DNA of 64,000 nucleotides from Protea cynaroides. Its lineage: Eukaryota; Streptophyta; Magnoliopsida; Proteales; Proteaceae. The stretch lies in assembly GCA_028583415.1 (NCBI GenBank), contig CM053266.1:86992149-87056148 (forward strand). Direction: 5' to 3'. Below are positions 1-11,594 of this stretch, piece by piece. Below the pieces are notes generated by a model that was not told the origin of the DNA, did not search any database, and saw only the letters and a list, made by a program, of their open reading frames with translations. A program made the position numbers and the translations under genes. Position 1 is the stretch's first letter, and each line of letters starts with the position of its first letter.

Positions 1-1505
1 AACCAAGTGGTTTGATATCATTGAACCGAATCTGTATCCATCAGATTGCCTACGTATTACGGAATTATTCTGAAAATCAGGTTCACCATCGTAGTTCTGG
101 TGTGATTAAAGTTTATGGATGTGATTTATGCTTGTGCATGATTAAGTTCTTTGTTCAAGTTGAAGTTTATGCTTGAAAAGTTGAGAAATCCTATGGGTTA
201 GGATCTGGATAGTCCATGTGGACTGATAGATAGTCCTAGTGGTTCTAAGAATAACCCTATTTGGGTCAAAATATGGATAACCCATTCTGGATTGGAATGT
301 GGATAACCCTATGTGGGTCAAAATGTAGATAAATATCCTAGTGGATCTATGGATAGTCCAAGTGGACTAAGGTTTGGATCAGAATTTGGGTTTCTCCCAA
401 ATGGCCTACGTATCCTAGGGTTTGACCTAGGAATCAGAATCCGCGTAGTTCGAACTGGATAACCCTATTTGGGTCAAAATGTAGGTAAGTATCCTAGTGG
501 ATCTATGGATAGTCCGAGTGGACGTGTGGATAAATATCCCAGTGGATCTATGGATAGTCCAAGTGGACGAAGGTGTGGATAACCCTATTTGGGTTAAAAT
601 ATGGGGGATATCCTAGTGGATCTATGGATAGTCCGAGTGGACTAAATTGTGGATCCGAATTTGGGTTTCTCCCAAATGGCCTACGTATCCTAGGGTTTGA
701 TCTAGGAATCAGAATCCGCGTAGTTCGGGCTGATGGATAGATATCCTAGTGGATCTATGGATAGTCCGAGTGGACTAAGGTGTGGATCCGAATTTGGGTT
801 TCTCCCAAATAGCCTACGTATCCTAGGGTTTGCCCTAGGAATCAGAATCTACGTAGTTCGGGACTCTGGGTTGAAATGTGAATGGATATCCTAGTGGATC
901 TATGGATAGTCCGAGTGGACTAAGGTGTGGATCCGAATTTGGGATTCTCCTAAATAGCCTACGTATCCTAGGGTTTGACGTAGGAATCAGAATCCACGTA
1001 GTTCAAAATTAGGTGGATGTCCTAGTGGATCTATGGATAGTCGGAGTGGACTAAATGTGTGGATCCGAATTTGGGTTTCTTCCAAATAACCTATGTATCC
1101 TAGGGTTTGCCCTAGGAATCAAAATCCGCGTAGTTTGAAATGGATAACCCTATTTGGGTCAAAATGTGGGTAAGTATCCTAGTGGATCTATGGATAGTCC
1201 GAGTGGACTAAGGTTTGGATAACCTTTTTTGGGTTGGAATATGGATAGATATCCTAGTGGATCTATGGATAGTCCGAGTGGACTAAATTATGGATAAATA
1301 TATCCTAGTGGGTCTATGGATAGTCCGAGTGGACTAAATTATGGATCCGAAATTTGGTTTCTCCCAAATAGCCTATGTATCCTAGGGTTTGCCCTAGGAA
1401 TCAGAATCCACGTAGTTCGGTAAAATAACCTGTTCTAGGTTAGAAAGTGAGAACCTGTTCTAGGTTTGGGATTGAGAACCTATTCTAGGTTTAGGGTTTA
1501 AAACC
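1..1505 (+). repeat. LTR-like region with hairpin-forming tandem repeats
   Basis: About six copies of a roughly 120-165 base unit run through here (near 404, 680, 812, 958, 1,091 and 1,373). Each contains CCTACGTATCCTAGGGTTTG and then CCTAGGA and CGTAGTTC. The arms TCCTAGG/CCTAGGA and CTACG/CGTAG can pair, so each unit can fold into a hairpin. Between them lie many copies of a shorter motif, GGATAGTCCGAGTGGACTAA. From memory, the CCTACGTA...CGTAGTTC combination is typical of long LTRs of Tat/Ogre-type Ty3 elements in plants; that assignment is tentative. The first 400 bases match the opposite strand of 21,800-22,500. No coding sequence is seen. Confidence 0.65.
1425..1505 (+). repeat. Four short tandem copies, GAACCTATTCTAGGTTT type
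   Basis: Four degenerate copies of a roughly 25-base unit, AACCTRTTCTAGGTTT plus AGGG, close the hairpin-repeat region. The last two contain TTTAGGGTTTA, which resembles the plant telomere repeat by chance only. Confidence 0.6.
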
Positions 1506-1988
1506 TATTCTAGGTTTAGGGTTTACCGAGGGGCAAAATCATCCTAAATTACCCTTTTCATCCTGAATTCTAATTTTGGAAGGTTGGGCAAAGCATTTTT
1601 CTTTCTTTATTAAGGTTTTTATTATTCCCATTATGCCCTTCCCAAGAATGTGGGTGCCTAAATGCACGTCCCCACGCCTAAATTGTCTTCTAGAAGTGTG
1701 CAGATATGGCAGTTTGACTAGGGTGTTGCATAAATTAAATTATTACCAAAATTAAATTATTCATCTAAATATGGCATATAATACATTTATGGCAAGAAAT
1801 ACACATATAGCAAGATTGTGAAAATATCCTAATATGGCATGCACTGCAATTAAGGCAAGAGCCTATATGGTAAGATCTAATATGCTAATTCTAAGCATGA
1901 CAAGACCTAATATGACAATGAACATTTAGACATGGCAATGAGCATCCAAATATGGCAGTAAGCATTTCATCATGGCATTGTAATTATT
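1506..1988. other. Non-coding stretch, nothing recognised
   Basis: AT-rich sequence with scattered ATGGCA words that foreshadow the following array. No open frame of note, no LTR end and no recognisable domain in any frame. Confidence 0.5.
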
Positions 1989-2080
1989 GCAATTATGGCA
2001 GTGTGATCATTCCAATTATAGCAGTGTGATTATTCCAATTATGGCAGTGTGATCATTCCAATTATAGCAGTGGTAGTGAT
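1989..2080 (+). repeat. 23-bp tandem repeat, four copies
   Basis: The unit CAATTATGGCAGTGTGATC plus four bases repeats with exact 23-base spacing (AATTA at 1,991, 2,014, 2,037 and 2,060). Copies alternate between ATGGCAG and ATAGCAG, suggesting duplication of a dimer. Confidence 0.8.
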
Positions 2081-2149
2081 CCAAACATAGCAGTATGCAT
2101 CCTAACACGGCAATAAACATCCAAATATTGCAGTGCATTTAAAAACACT

Positions 2150-2850
2150 CATGATGAAAAATTCAATGGTATAAATCACTATTGATGGTAATCTAACCGT
2201 TCAGATTCATTTAAAACATTCCCAAATATAATCCAACGGTTCAAATCACTCAAGACGAAAATCCAACCGTTCAGATGCATTGAAATCAACCATGATGATA
2301 ATCTAATGGTTTAGATGCATTTAAAACATTCATAGTGAAGATCCAACGGTTCAGATTCATTTAAGACACTCATAATGAAGATCCAATGGTTTGGATTAAG
2401 CATCAACATATCTAAAATCAATGGTCCAGATTTGATCATTCAAACATCCAAGATCAATGGCCCGATTTTATCATTAAAGCATCCAAGATCGATGGCCAGA
2501 TTTTATCTCATAAAAATTCATAATCAGAGGCCATGATCAAACACTTAAAGAAAATCTAAATTAAAGGCTAGATCAATCACCTTAAAATTTCGAATCATAT
2601 GGCTCACAATTAATCAAATTAAAATTCATTCAAAATCAATGGCTCAAATTAAATTTAACATCACATCATTATCAGATTAACATCACTGGCTCAATTTCAT
2701 GGCATTAAATGATCAAACAAAATTAATCATCCAATATCTCAATTTCTTAACATCACATGATCAAATAAAATTAATCATCCAACAGCTCAATTTCATGGCA
2801 TAACATGATCAAACAAAATTAATCATCCAACGGTTCATTTTCATGGGAGA
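2150..2850 (+). repeat. Degenerate repeats built on ATCCAACGGTTCAGAT
   Basis: Roughly 45-60 base units containing ATCCAACGGTTCAGATTCAT are repeated with decay from 2,150 to 2,420. They grade into three units containing AATTAATCATCCAACAGCTC at 2,700-2,840. Non-coding and AT-rich. Confidence 0.65.
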
Positions 2851-2875
2851 GAGGATTAGGTGATAAAATTTACGG

Positions 2876-3348
2876 ATCAAGGGGGGGATTTTTAATGGTA
2901 GCTGCAAGGAATAACCGGGGAAAGGGATAATGGAGATGTGTGAGAGAGATGAGGGCATGTGCAGGTGTGAAAAGGAGATGAAGGCATGTGCAGGGAGATT
3001 GCTATCGGTGTAGGGCAGCAAGTGCACAGATGTGGTCGGTGGAGATGGAGTTGGACTCTTGGTGGAGTTGCAACAGATGTTACGATGAGGTGGAGGCTGG
3101 AGGCGAGATGGATGGCTAGGTGGAGTGAGGTGTTGGCCGGTTCAGTAGGAGGTGGCAGTGAAGATGCTGCAACAATGAAATAAACAGACATATGTTCGAT
3201 GCAGCTTACCTCATGCAACCTTCCTCTTTCCCTTAGCTCTCCCTCCTCACGTCTCTTCTCTCCAGCTCCTCTTCTTCCTTTTTCCCTCTCTCGATTCTCA
3301 TATCTCTCTCCATCTTCTCGGCTCTTCTCCTCCTCTCCTCCTCTCCCC
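2876..3348. other. Purine-rich then pyrimidine-rich stretch, unassigned
   Basis: A polypurine run (AAGGGGGGGATTTTTAATGG at 2,879) is followed by G-rich and then CT-rich DNA. Open frames exist on both strands, but their compositions (Glu/Arg-rich or Ser/Leu/Pro-rich) simply reflect base bias. The stretch occupies the place where the first ~1 kb of the 5' LTR of element A should lie, and does not match it. Confidence 0.4.
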
Positions 3349-4282
3349 ACTGATCGGGACTACCGGTCACAATATAAGTAACCAAATTTGCGACCAGATG
3401 CATTAAGGAAGCCTCTAGATGGTAACCGGCCTCAACACCGGTCCCGCCACCTGTAGCAGCCAGATGTGTGACCGGTTGGAAACAGAATGGTTCCTAAAAT
3501 CAAATGGCTGAGACACTGGTCTCGACCAATCGTAACTGGATGTTGCAACCGGTTGGTCCCAGGAAACTCTGTATCAGGCTGATTTTAATATACATAGTAT
3601 CTAATGATTCACTTATACATTAGGTAACTCATGCGTAACTAAGAGTAAACCTTTTACTGGGAATAACAATAATCTTCATATATCAGGTGAGGAAATGGAA
3701 CCCTTAACTTAATTTATGGAGTGTTTCAAATTATGTTCCTGCCTGTGTTGCATTGATTCTGTTATGATAACATGTCATCCAATAACTGCTTTTGCATGCA
3801 TTTGCATTTATATTATGTTGTTGTGTGAATGTGTGCTAAATGTACCTTGTGTGATGTAGTGAAACGGTTGAAGACCGAGGGATCCAACCTACTTGGCAAA
3901 CCTTGACGTGTATGGTTCTCATACCCTAGTGGGATGACAGCGTCTAGGTAGGGGGTTGGGGTATTGACAGACTGAGATTCCTGCTAGGATTGTGAGGAAA
4001 ATACATATGATGGCATGTAAGATGACGGTTAGTGGAATGACCCATGTATACGACCCTAGACAATAGGAGGTCAGGGGTTGGTATGGATAAAGGAAGAGGG
4101 AAAGGTGTTGGCAATGTTCTTTGGAGGATCATTAGCCAGACCTTTGCCCTATCACTATCTATATAGGAGATGTGTGGAGGCACTAAGGCTATCGGTGCAT
4201 GCTGGTGAGTGTCCATTCTCTCTTGTGCATGGAGGTTATGGTTAGCTTTGGTGAATGTGATCAAGCCTTCCCATAGCACTAG
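3349..4282 (+). mobile_element. Element A 5' LTR, first surviving part
   Basis: Matches 16,730-17,617 of the 3' LTR nearly colinearly, from the ACCGG-rich block through TTTTACTGGGAATA to CCCATAGCACTAG. The LTR start present at 15,676-16,730 is missing here. Positions 3,360-3,565 hold the element's motif array (ACCGGTC, GCAACCGGTTGG and similar). Ends at the target duplication ACTAG of the inserted solo LTR. Confidence 0.85.
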
Positions 4283-7200
4283 CGTCACACCCCATTCCCG
4301 ACATATTAGTACTATGGATGGAACAGGATCTCTCCAACCTGTCAAGGCATAAAATAACCCCTTCCAGGAATGCAGGTCACGTTATTCCGCCAATCAACCC
4401 CAAACATTATTTTAAAACATTTTAGAGTGACATAAACATTTTGAAATTTTACTCCCAGTTAAAACATTTATAAAGAAACCAGAAAAATGATTATGAAGCA
4501 GAAGTCTTATAATTTAAAAACCAATTATTATATGCTGACATCTAAGATTTAATTATTCCAACTATTCAAAGTTCCCATAATTATTCAAGTCCAAATAAAA
4601 CCTTAAACATTATCTCAAATCCAAATTAATTAAAATTATAAATAATCCAAATTAAAGTAATAACCATTGTTCAAGGCTTATTCAACCCAAAATTGTAAAA
4701 TTCCAAAGCCAAAGTAGTAACGAAATAGGCACATCCTAGGCCTAAAAGTAACTCTACACATCGCACAATAAATCAAAGACATCTTCCTCAAGTTCACAAT
4801 TTTCATCTGTTATACTAGATGAATAGCTACCTAAAGCATCAACGAAGAACCTGCAACAACTAAAAATAGTTGGTGCGCACAAAGTAAGCTCAACCACTGA
4901 GCTTAGTAAGAAAACTAAATGTGCAACAAGAAAAATACATGCAACTATCAACTACAGTCAGGTATGATAACTGTAAGTGCCAGTTCAGGACAACCCATGC
5001 ACGGAGTCTCCAGGCTGCATGGGTCTTCTCCCATTAGATGACGCATACGCCATTTTGGTCCGCACATGACCACAACTCATCCCAAGCCCGTATTACACAG
5101 GCCGCTTGAGGAGGTGATAATCCCACTAGTTGACTCCCCCGCCTATCCACACTATGTTAGGTATGGGGAGAATCGCAGCTATGTTCGTACCACCCTATAT
5201 TGAATCCATGCCATTACGTAAACCCGTAATGGCTAGGGGTACAATCATATGGGTGATTAAAGTTCAACTAGCCATTTTCACCTAATTAGCCATATTACTA
5301 GACCATAACGTTGCTAAGCTTCTGACCTTGTCCAAGCCCCCACATAGGACATCGTGACTTGGTTAGGTTACATATGGTCAATGCAAAGTAGCACCAGTAA
5401 GAAGTGGTGCAAGCGTCCCATTCCACCCACCTTCCTCCTTACTGACTTAACCAAACATCATGAATTAAACATGGATCAGTCGCATTCGTAGAAAGGTAGC
5501 AACTATCCTGTTCCACTCACTCTCCAATCCCTACATAGCACTGCTGATCCCAAACGTAAGGATGTATATGCATGATCACACAAGACATTATATTAGATGG
5601 CATGTTATCACATAAAAGTATGTTATCAATTTCACACCGTTACACAGCATAATCAATAGAGAAACATACGCATCCAAGAGGTTTAGTTTCCTTACCAAAA
5701 GAAAGAGAGTACACTACAATAATCCTAATCAAGCAGCTTCTTATCAAGAGATCTTCATAGCTCTATCAAAATCAATTACACATTATGCATTAATCCATTA
5801 TTCCAAAGAGTTGTTTTGGTTTCTCCTTAAGTTTATTATTCTGGTGATCACAGCGTTATTCTTGTCTAATAACTCATGCCTATTGTCTACTATTTGTTTA
5901 TCATGACATAGCATCTAGCGGTCCATTATTCATTTCATTTCATTAATGCTCGTAGTCTAAGGATAAATTTTAACGTATAATAACCATGATATCCATACGA
6001 GGTAGGTGAAGTGTGGGTTAGCACGCCATGAGACAGCACACTCATTAGCTAGAAATCACCTTCTATTAGCCTTAATACTAAGAAAGACTTCTTTAATGAG
6101 GTTAAGGGTGTTTTAGCACCACACAGGGTCAGGTTATTAATTTCTAAGGTTCAAAACTTACTGTCCAGAGGTTTTTATCGTTTCTAAAAGTGAACAACAA
6201 GTAACTCAACAGGTTATCGGGTCACGTATTGAAATAACGAAGAACGTATAACAAATAACAGGATTTTAGGACTAACCACTAAATAGGTTTTTAAAATTCC
6301 TAGAATGCCATTGATAGAAGATGGTCAACAACAAAGGCCATAATCCCGTACGGCATATGGCATCGACCACATGGTTTGACCACCAGGCATGCGACACATG
6401 CCATCGATCACATGCTTTTGTATGGTCATTTGACAGTACCTAGACCCCAGAAAGGTTGGCTAGATCTTGTAGGTTGGATTTAAGGTCTCAAATCACAAAG
6501 GTAGTACATGGTTGGTCATTTTAGAGTATAAACCAAACTATACCTCTGGCATTCATGACGCATAAAGGGTTTCACTTCAAGGAAAGGTCAAAATTGGGTT
6601 CTAAGCCTTTAAATAATTCAACATAAATTCTAGGAACTTACTGGCCAAGTTTGGCCAGAATCCGACGTCGAAATGATGTGCAACTGGTGGCATTAACAGC
6701 ACGTCTCAACATGTTTGTTGTGGGGCACGTCCCATCGACTGCAAGTCAAAACATGGTCTGACGGCCACCAACTTTCTCCAATGAGTTCCTCATATTTTTC
6801 TCATCTTGAATAAGGAGTTTGAGCTCCTGGGTCCGTGTCTACACCATGGTTTGGATACCATTTCGATTTGTCCATTAACCAAGATACCAGATCTGGTTTT
6901 AAACTTCAGATCTGACTTCAAACATTTGGATCCCTTTATTGGTCCATGATCCAAGTCTCCTAAGGTCAATTCAAGGTCTCTAATAGTCCATAACAATTTT
7001 TTTAGTACTTTAGGATTCGTTCTCATCCATGCACTGTACCAGATGCATTACCATTCACAATCCATGTCTATGAACGATAGCTCACATGGCACAAAGCTTT
7101 ACCCATAATGATGAATGGTATTTTCCTCCTTGGATTTAAAAATAGAGATATCCGCTTTCAACCATTGCAGACTGTAACATGATAGCTATTACTCTCAGCA

Positions 7201-7991
7201 GTCATGATCGAATCACTATCGTTAAGTTCCATTAATGATCCATATATTAGAGTAAAGGTATACTTACAAGGTTTGTCTCCCTTGATCTCTCCGACATATA
7301 AGTTCTATCCCTTCTCTTTTCTTTCTTTCTTTTCTTTATCTTTCTTTTTGTTGAGCGATAATGAGAGAGAGTTCTCCCTCTCTTTCTCTCTACGTTTCTC
7401 CCTCAGATTCATGCATTATAGATTTCTTTACTCCCTTCTCCTCTATGTCTCTGAGTTGATAGACTAAAGGAGATAGTACTCCCTTCTCACAAAATCGATA
7501 ATCTGATCAGAAAATTGGAATGGAAAGGATTCTCCTCCCTCTCTATCCATTCTAGACTCAATCATGGTCAGCCTACCATGAATAGAGTCAATCTCAATCG
7601 GCTTTCATAGAGGGAGAAGGCTGAGTTCAAAATGGTGGGTCTCGCATTCAGTTAATCACCAACCCAGTTCATGCCTAGAGGTGCGACTGGACATCGTGCG
7701 GCTGGTGTGCTGCAGCACCATCCATGTCTCTAGTTGAACCTTCTTTTGGGTCTTCCTGTTGAAGTGCGTGCTTGCCCAGCACTCAATAATCGCATGAGCT
7801 GGGTCCAAGACTCCTCTTAGTATACTCTTATGTTCTCTATTGGCGTGAGAGGTTCTAGATAGTGGTTCTGTGTCACCTCATGTTTATGTTCTCGTCTTCG
7901 ATCGTGTTGTTACGATATGTTCGTACATAGAATGACCCGACACACCCCCAAAATGGTCAGATCATAATGGGGTTTGGGCACAAGTCTTATA
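4283..7991 (-). mobile_element. Solo LTR (3.7 kb) inserted into the element A LTR
   Basis: Flanked by the 5-bp direct repeat ACTAG (4,278-4,282 and 7,992-7,996). Removing it restores colinearity with the 3' LTR of A around CACTAGCATA. Its ends, CGTCACACCCC and TCTTATA, are one base off the TGTCACACCCC...TCTTACA ends of LTRs B, C and D as written on the plus strand, so it is a minus-strand LTR of the same broad type. Internal order also parallels theirs: a GAGCTTAGTAAG... block, CCCC-rich blocks, a CT-rich leader at 7,310-7,410. No primer site, gag or pol lies inside, so it is best read as one LTR left by LTR-LTR recombination. The opposite-strand frames here are not genes. Confidence 0.75.
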
Positions 7992-8628
7992 ACTAGCATA
8001 TGTTATACTAGACCATTTGCTTTTGTTGTGTTATAAACTTATCATGCATCTTGATTGCTTGCTTGTCTGTTTTCTCACGAGCTCAAGTTGGAGAGCTCAC
8101 CCTTACTACATAAAATTTTTAGTTGATGTTGCAGGTACCACCGTAGCTAATTTTGTGAATGCCTCAGTTGTCACTTCTATGGCATACATGGACATTCATG
8201 CCCTAGAGAAAGATGAACATGATGCTGACTGTGAGTGTGATGTAAGCATATTTGAGTACGAGAAAGTACAGGACATTATGTCACTGTCGAAAAAGATTTA
8301 TGTTTTAATTTATTCATTTTAGTTTTATTTACTTTTACATTATTATTTTATGGCCCAGTGTTAAAGGGCTGGATTATGAATGGTTTTATTTATTTGGTTG
8401 TGGATGATTAGAATAGAATAACGTTTGATACAATAGCTATTTATTTATTTTGAGTATCAATAGAAGCTTAGTTGATTTATTATTTATGCTAATTAATTAT
8501 TTGTGATATTGGTCATGGTGTGGTTGATGTGGGTATGCACCGCTTACGAGATTCTAGGTTGGACCAAACATAAAATGTGTGTCCGTTCAGCTCTAAAATT
8601 TTACATATTGTAAATTTAAGGTGTAATA
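7992..8628 (+). mobile_element. Element A 5' LTR, second part (3' end)
   Basis: Matches 17,618-18,269, including AAATTTTTAGTTGATGTTGC and TTATGAATGGTTTTATTTAT. Ends GTGTAATA (intact copy at 18,269: GTGTAACA), directly before the primer-binding site. The small open frame at 8,017-8,322 is LTR sequence. Confidence 0.88.
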
Positions 8629-8632
8629 GGTT

Positions 8633-8644
8633 TGGTATCAGAGC
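8633..8644 (+). promoter_or_regulatory. Element A primer-binding site (tRNA-iMet)
   Basis: TGGTATCAGAGC, complementary to the 3' end of initiator methionine tRNA, lies four bases after the 5' LTR end. This sets the element's strand and start of the internal region. Confidence 0.92.
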
Positions 8645-8978
8645 ACTAAGCTCTGTATGCCACTCAACCCAGACAATGTCATGACATATATCAATAAACT
8701 GAGCATTAGGAAGATAATAGAAAAATTAAAAGATCATAACTGGTATATGAAACCCAATTGTTGTTGTATGCTAAACAACATAAAAGCACAATGTGCTAGG
8801 GAAAGATTAGAGATCAATATAACCAAGAAACCAAATATATTAAATTCCCTTACATAAAAGAAAAGTTATGGACAACTGTAAAAAAAAAGAGTAACAAATT
8901 ATTCATTTGAGAATGATTCACAAGGCGACCATTACTCACTGCATAAGTATCAAAAATAAAATGTAATGCAGAGTATCT

Positions 8979-10920
8979 CTACTGCATGTTTGACGGTGGA
9001 GGTGTAGACTCACGAACCTACTGGAGAGTCTGCACCCGTGCTATACCAGATGTGGACGCCTCACCAACACCCTCGGAAGGTAATAGGCCTACTCTCACCA
9101 ATTCCGCCTGTATGCTCTCAAGACGGGTCCAGAAGGAGGCCTTGGCATGTCGTATCCGCCTGGTCTGGTTCTCCACAGTGTGTGCGTGCTATCGTTGGTT
9201 AGCCCAAATACCATAGATCTTTGCCATGACATCATCTAGTGTAGTGTGAACCTGTGCAGGACCCGCAAGGAGATCTCCACCATCACTCTGTACCTCCATT
9301 GGTACATCTTCATCCTCTCTATCCTTTGCCTCCTCTGCTGCCTCCACTATAGATGCTTCTCGTCGTTTGGGAAGATGAGGTCTAGCCTCTAACTCATCAT
9401 CTAATAGGACCACCTAGTTTAATTTCATCTTAGTGATGGCAGACCAGTCGAAGTTAACAGCCACTGTCTCATCAAAGGCCTCCACCTCATGCATGTTAAT
9501 GCCCAAGAGTGTGAAAACGTATGTGAATAACCTTTCATAAGACAGGAAAAATGGACCAGTATTCATTGTAGCCATGATCATAACCCGGATCAAACTGTAA
9601 GGCTAACAGACGAGAATTTGGGTTACCAAATGATAGGTAAGGAACTGGCAGAAGGCTGACACTTCGTTGTAGTGGCTGCCTTGGGGGATGATGTTACTAT
9701 CCTATAATAGACTTTGGGAAGGGGATGATAGAAAACTGCTGCTCTTTGCCAGAATTGAGGATCTGACTCTAGATCTCTACCTTCATTCCCTTTGTCAAAA
9801 AAAAAATTTCTTTTGGACCTTCGAAAACTACCTCTCCATCCATGGATATCCCCAAGAGACCCGCCAACTACTCGGTGTTGAAGGAGATGTCAACACCAAT
9901 GAATCGACTGGAAATGCGAAGATCACATGCCATGGTAAACTCACCAAATCCACCCTCTACTTGAAGGTTGTAGTAAAATTGTCCCACCAAGTTAGGCCAA
10001 GTGATGATACTATAGCGAAGGGCAGGTAACCAACCCATAGCATCAAAGGTTGACTAGACGTCAAACCGCTCTAATTCCTCAAACACTACCTGCCTACCAA
10101 CTTCCACTAACTTGTTCTCAAACCATGGGTAAGATTCTTGCACTTCCAATGAACGAAATAGTACTTTGTCCAATACTAAGAGAGTGGGAACTCTTGACCT
10201 TTTCCTTGCAGCCATTTATCTACAAAAGAAACACATAACCAAAATTTTAAACATGCACAATGAATAAGAAGATTAAGGAAGACAATAATGGGATTATTGA
10301 AAACATTGGTAGAATGAAATTCAAGTAGTTGGTAATTTCACAATAATGGAAAAACATGAAGAACATAGGGAAATGGGGAAAACCTCAAACAGAGCATATG
10401 AATGAGATATGGGAGGATTCCCATGTTTTACTAATGAAAACCACGGAAAACATGAGAAAAAGCATAATAGAACATGGCATAGTGACGTACAACTTAAACA
10501 TGATAGTATTCATTTATAGGGAGAAACATTTGGGAAAAAGTTGCATAAAAACAACAATATTTGAATGCAAGAGAAAGAATCCAAATTTTTACATGATTCC
10601 TATGGTATATGCAAGGCAAATGTGATATAATCATCAAATGATCATAAGAAATGCATTATGGAAGCATTGAATGGACCAAAAACATGCTAACATTGATTTG
10701 GAAAGAAAAAAACTCAAGAAAAAGAAAACTAGGGTATAAATCCAACAAATCCCAAACCCTAGGAGGGAGATTGTAAAAGAATCGATGGAAACATACCTTG
10801 TAATAAATTAGGAGAAGATTAATTAAAGTGTTGAAGGTTGGGAGTTCACCGGAGGTGAGAATCCAACGTCCGAAGGTAAAAATGGAGCTCCAGCCGCTTG
10901 GGAGAGAAGATGAAAGTAAA
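8979..10920 (-). pseudogene. Antisense 'plant transposon protein' gene of element A, decayed
   Basis: On the strand opposite to gag-pol. Exon 2 starts at a Met at 10,215 (MAARKRSRVPTLLVLDK) and runs to a stop at 8,979-8,981 after a Pro-rich end. The middle contains ELERFDV, YYNLQVEGGFGEF, CDLRISSRFIGVDISFNTE and SHYNEVSAFCQFLTY, which align with the antisense genes of B and in part C. An acidic linker (KDREDEDVPMEV) and a helical tail (ENQTRRIRHAKASF) follow. I recognise the 'putative plant transposon protein' family, function unknown. A predicted intron spans 10,220-10,796 (donor AAG|GTATG, acceptor TTTTGTAG), the same position as in B and C. Several in-frame stops (for example at 9,189-9,191) show it is dead. 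Confidence 0.75.
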
Positions 10921-10944
10921 TAAAAAATTTCAAAAACCCGCATG

Positions 10945-10957
10945 GGAATTTATAGGA
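10945..10957 (-). promoter_or_regulatory. Predicted TATA box of the antisense gene in A
   Basis: Minus strand reads CCTATAAATTCCC. It lies about 150 bases before the predicted exon 1 donor at 10,796 and directly next to the motif array, as expected for a promoter firing toward 8,979. Prediction only. Confidence 0.5.
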
Positions 10958-10976
10958 GGGAAAAATTTTCCTATCC

Positions 10977-11120
10977 AATCGCGATTCCTGATGGGGTTGT
11001 AGCCGGATATTGAGATCGGATGTCCCACTGGTTGGGTCTTAATGCTCTCGATAATGGCACCGAGCGAACTACTGGTCCGCCACTGTTATGACCGGATGTC
11101 GCAACCGGTCAGTTCCAGAA
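10977..11120. promoter_or_regulatory. Internal motif array of element A
   Basis: Copies of the A motif type cluster here: GTAGCCGGAT, ATCGGATGTC, ACTGGTCCGC and GACCGGATGTCGCAACCGG. The last nearly repeats AACCGGATGTTGTAACTGG of the LTR (16,902). It sits upstream of the antisense TATA box and between the antisense gene and gag, so it could act on both. Inference: protein-binding array. Confidence 0.55.
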
Positions 11121-11594
11121 TACCTTATGAGATTTTCCATCGCAGGTTCTGATCGTGATTTTTGAAACCACACTATAACCAGATAAATAAAATTTTGAAA
11201 TAATATGCACATAATTTGGTTTTGACTATTACGTGTATGGTGTCATTTCATACATGTTCTATTCCGATATTGCCCCCATACTGCTTGCCATAAAATGCGC
11301 CACTAACTGTGTTATGTAACGTTTCAAGAATCGTTACCGATTACAAATGGCACCCAATACCCACTCAAACTTGCGCGGCAACGAACATAGTGACAGATCA
11401 AATCCAAACGAGACATAGCCACTCACTCTTCCTCTTGGTACGAACACTCAGGTGGAAACCATGCTACTGCTGCCACTTGAAGCAACTCCTAAGAACATCC
11501 AAGGAATCATGAGAAACCTAGCTCATACTATGGGTCAGGACAGTGTGAAGTGCTGAGAGAATAGCAGCATGAAATCCAGACTCAGTAGTGACAG

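Noticed and set aside
1470..1505. TTTAGGGTTTA words resembling interstitial telomere repeats
   Set aside because: Only two words, embedded in a degenerate 25-base repeat with CTAGG; no run of tandem TTTAGGG.
2892..3350. Minus-strand frame of 152 codons, Glu/Arg-rich then Ser/Pro/His-rich
   Set aside because: Composition follows purine/pyrimidine bias; the opposite strand is open over the same DNA; no recognisable domain.
4283..7991. A complete non-autonomous (TRIM/LARD-like) element
   Set aside because: No internal primer site, polypurine tract or repeated LTR within; one uninterrupted LTR explains it better.
3349..8628. Target duplication for element A
   Set aside because: The 5' LTR lacks its first kilobase, so the CCAAG flank at the 3' end has no partner to compare.
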